Below, in pieces: positions 5,453 through 6,313 of a DNA stretch of 6,313 bases. The notes below the pieces were generated by a model, which was given only the letters and a program-made list of their open reading frames with translations, was not told where the DNA came from and did not search any database. The DNA is from Myxococcota bacterium (GTDB taxonomy: Bacteria; Myxococcota_A; UBA9160; PR03), in NCBI GenBank assembly GCA_030066475.1, contig JASJBO010000407.1:1-6313 (forward strand), written 5' to 3'. Made by a program: the position numbers and the translations under genes. Within the stretch, counting starts at the first letter, position 1, and each line of letters opens with the position of its first letter.

Positions 5453-6313
5453 ATGAGACTTCTATCGGGTTTCGCATCGTTGCTGGTCGTCTTCGTCTTG
5501 GTTGCGGCTCCGACTGCTCGGGGAGCCGAGGTTCACCATGTGCAGTCGATTGCGGATTTCACGTCGCAGAGCAGCGCTCCCGGCGACTTCCTGTCACTTG
5601 CCTACACGGTTCCTGTGGATGGATTCCTCGTCGTCTCCACCGGATCCACGGGTCAGCGAGTCGAGCCCGAATCAGTCATCTTCAGGAAGCAAGGTGGACA
5701 GATCGAGACGCTGAGTACACCAGAGTACACAGTCGCGTCGGTGACTCAGCCGGCTTCGGCCAGTCAGCAGTGGTCCCGAGCTGTCGGGAATCAACTGTAC
5801 TATCTGCCGGTGCAGGCCAACGATGCCGGAACCATCGAGGTGACCTACGCCGGGGGGCAGTGGGCGACGGTTCGCAGGGGTATCGTTGCGTCTACCGTCA
5901 GCGGAGTCTCGGCTCTAGAGAACGTAAGAACGTTCGCGGTGGGCGACACATCTTCGATCACTGGCACGCTCGACGTCGGGGACGATGCCATCGTCATGAC
6001 TTCACTGATGAGTGATGGGCCGACCACCCTCGGGGTCACGGGACCGGGCCACGTGTTCGATGCGACGCCCATGCAGCAATTCCAATCGACTCGACTTGCG
6101 GCAGGCCATGCGCTTCCCGGTGCCGGATCTCACACGCTGGGGTACGTGAACACGGAGCGCGACTTCCAGGGCGCGGTCCTGATCCTTGCTGCGTTCTCCG
6201 ACACGGTTCGCGCACCAATCCCTCCTCCTCCTCCCATCTTCCTAGGGGAAGAGGGCCCCACCGAGCCCGCGACCGAGCTGTGGGACCTCTCCCCCTACTC
6301 GAGCGAGATCAGC
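5453..6313 (+). CDS. Secreted protein of unknown family, 3' partial (287 aa seen)
   Basis: Open from ATG 5453 to the window end without a stop. A signal peptide is clear: Met-Arg, a long hydrophobic core at residues 3-19, then PTARGA with likely cleavage after Ala25. The rest is rich in Val, Thr, Ser and Gly in alternating patterns typical of beta-sandwich domains. Two halves look alike in layout: residues about 47-150 and 170-252 each begin with a short hydrophobic strand (FLVVST, AIVMTS) and end with a Gly-Thr/His-Thr strand followed by a hydrophobic one. After that comes a proline run (257-261) and an acidic, Pro/Thr-rich segment, probably a linker to another domain or anchor beyond the window. 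There are no cysteines and no catalytic motif. Third positions are about 65% G/C in the first 50 codons, far below the neighbours, hinting at a different origin or weaker selection. No family is recognised; an extracellular or periplasmic structural or binding role is the best guess. Confidence 0.75.
   Translation, partial: MRLLSGFASLLVVFVLVAAPTARGAEVHHVQSIADFTSQSSAPGDFLSLAYTVPVDGFLVVSTGSTGQRVEPESVIFRKQGGQIETLSTPEYTVASVTQPASASQQWSRAVGNQLYYLPVQANDAGTIEVTYAGGQWATVRRGIVASTVSGVSALENVRTFAVGDTSSITGTLDVGDDAIVMTSLMSDGPTTLGVTGPGHVFDATPMQQFQSTRLAAGHALPGAGSHTLGYVNTERDFQGAVLILAAFSDTVRAPIPPPPPIFLGEEGPTEPATELWDLSPYSSEIS

Noticed and set aside
5284..6015. A 243-codon plus frame overlapping the last gene
   Set aside because: It is Arg-rich without a signal or ribosome binding site, while the frame starting at 5453 has both and remains open to the end.

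Overview
The window comes from a high-GC bacterium (roughly two-thirds G+C, with third codon positions above 90% G/C in the clearest genes). The mix of an LVIVD-repeat surface protein, C-x-DGVDNDGD calcium-type repeats and a Gly/Cys-hydrophobic-Arg C-terminal anchor is typical of deltaproteobacterial lineages in the broad sense (Myxococcota and relatives, uncultured soil or sediment groups). That placement is inference from protein style. No marker gene is present.

Layout: 146-1672 (+) is a cytosolic alpha/beta hydrolase of the LCAT/phospholipase type with a recognisable Ser-Asp-His triad. It overlaps by four bases (GTGA) a small cysteine-rich lipoprotein gene at 1669-2259. That gene overlaps, by the same GTGA arrangement, a possible 41-codon ORF at 2256-2381. 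These two or three genes look like one translationally coupled unit. After a short gap with a candidate promoter comes a 787-codon gene (2468-4831, +). It encodes a secreted protein of about 14 LVIVD-type units, probably two seven-bladed propellers, followed by three DGVDND repeats and a membrane or sorting tail.

The stretch from about 4782 to 5452 has no intact gene. It holds what look like decayed pieces: the C-terminal end of a minus-strand gene running tail-to-tail into the LVIVD gene, and a plus-strand remnant broken by a frame change and an in-frame TAG. At 5453 a new gene starts with a good ribosome binding site and a signal peptide. It stays open to the end of the window (287 codons, 3' partial) and has distinctly lower GC3 than its neighbours. 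It encodes a secreted protein of unknown family, apparently two beta-sandwich-like halves and a proline-rich linker.

How the parts cooperate: the hydrolase and lipoprotein are probably co-expressed, although the hydrolase has no export signal and the lipoprotein does. The LVIVD protein and the last gene are both exported, probably surface, proteins. I see no tRNA, rRNA, CRISPR array, transposase or phage gene, and no convincing new defence or mobile system. The most interesting points are the 14-unit double propeller with its odd tail, the gene graveyard behind it, and the unrecognised last gene.
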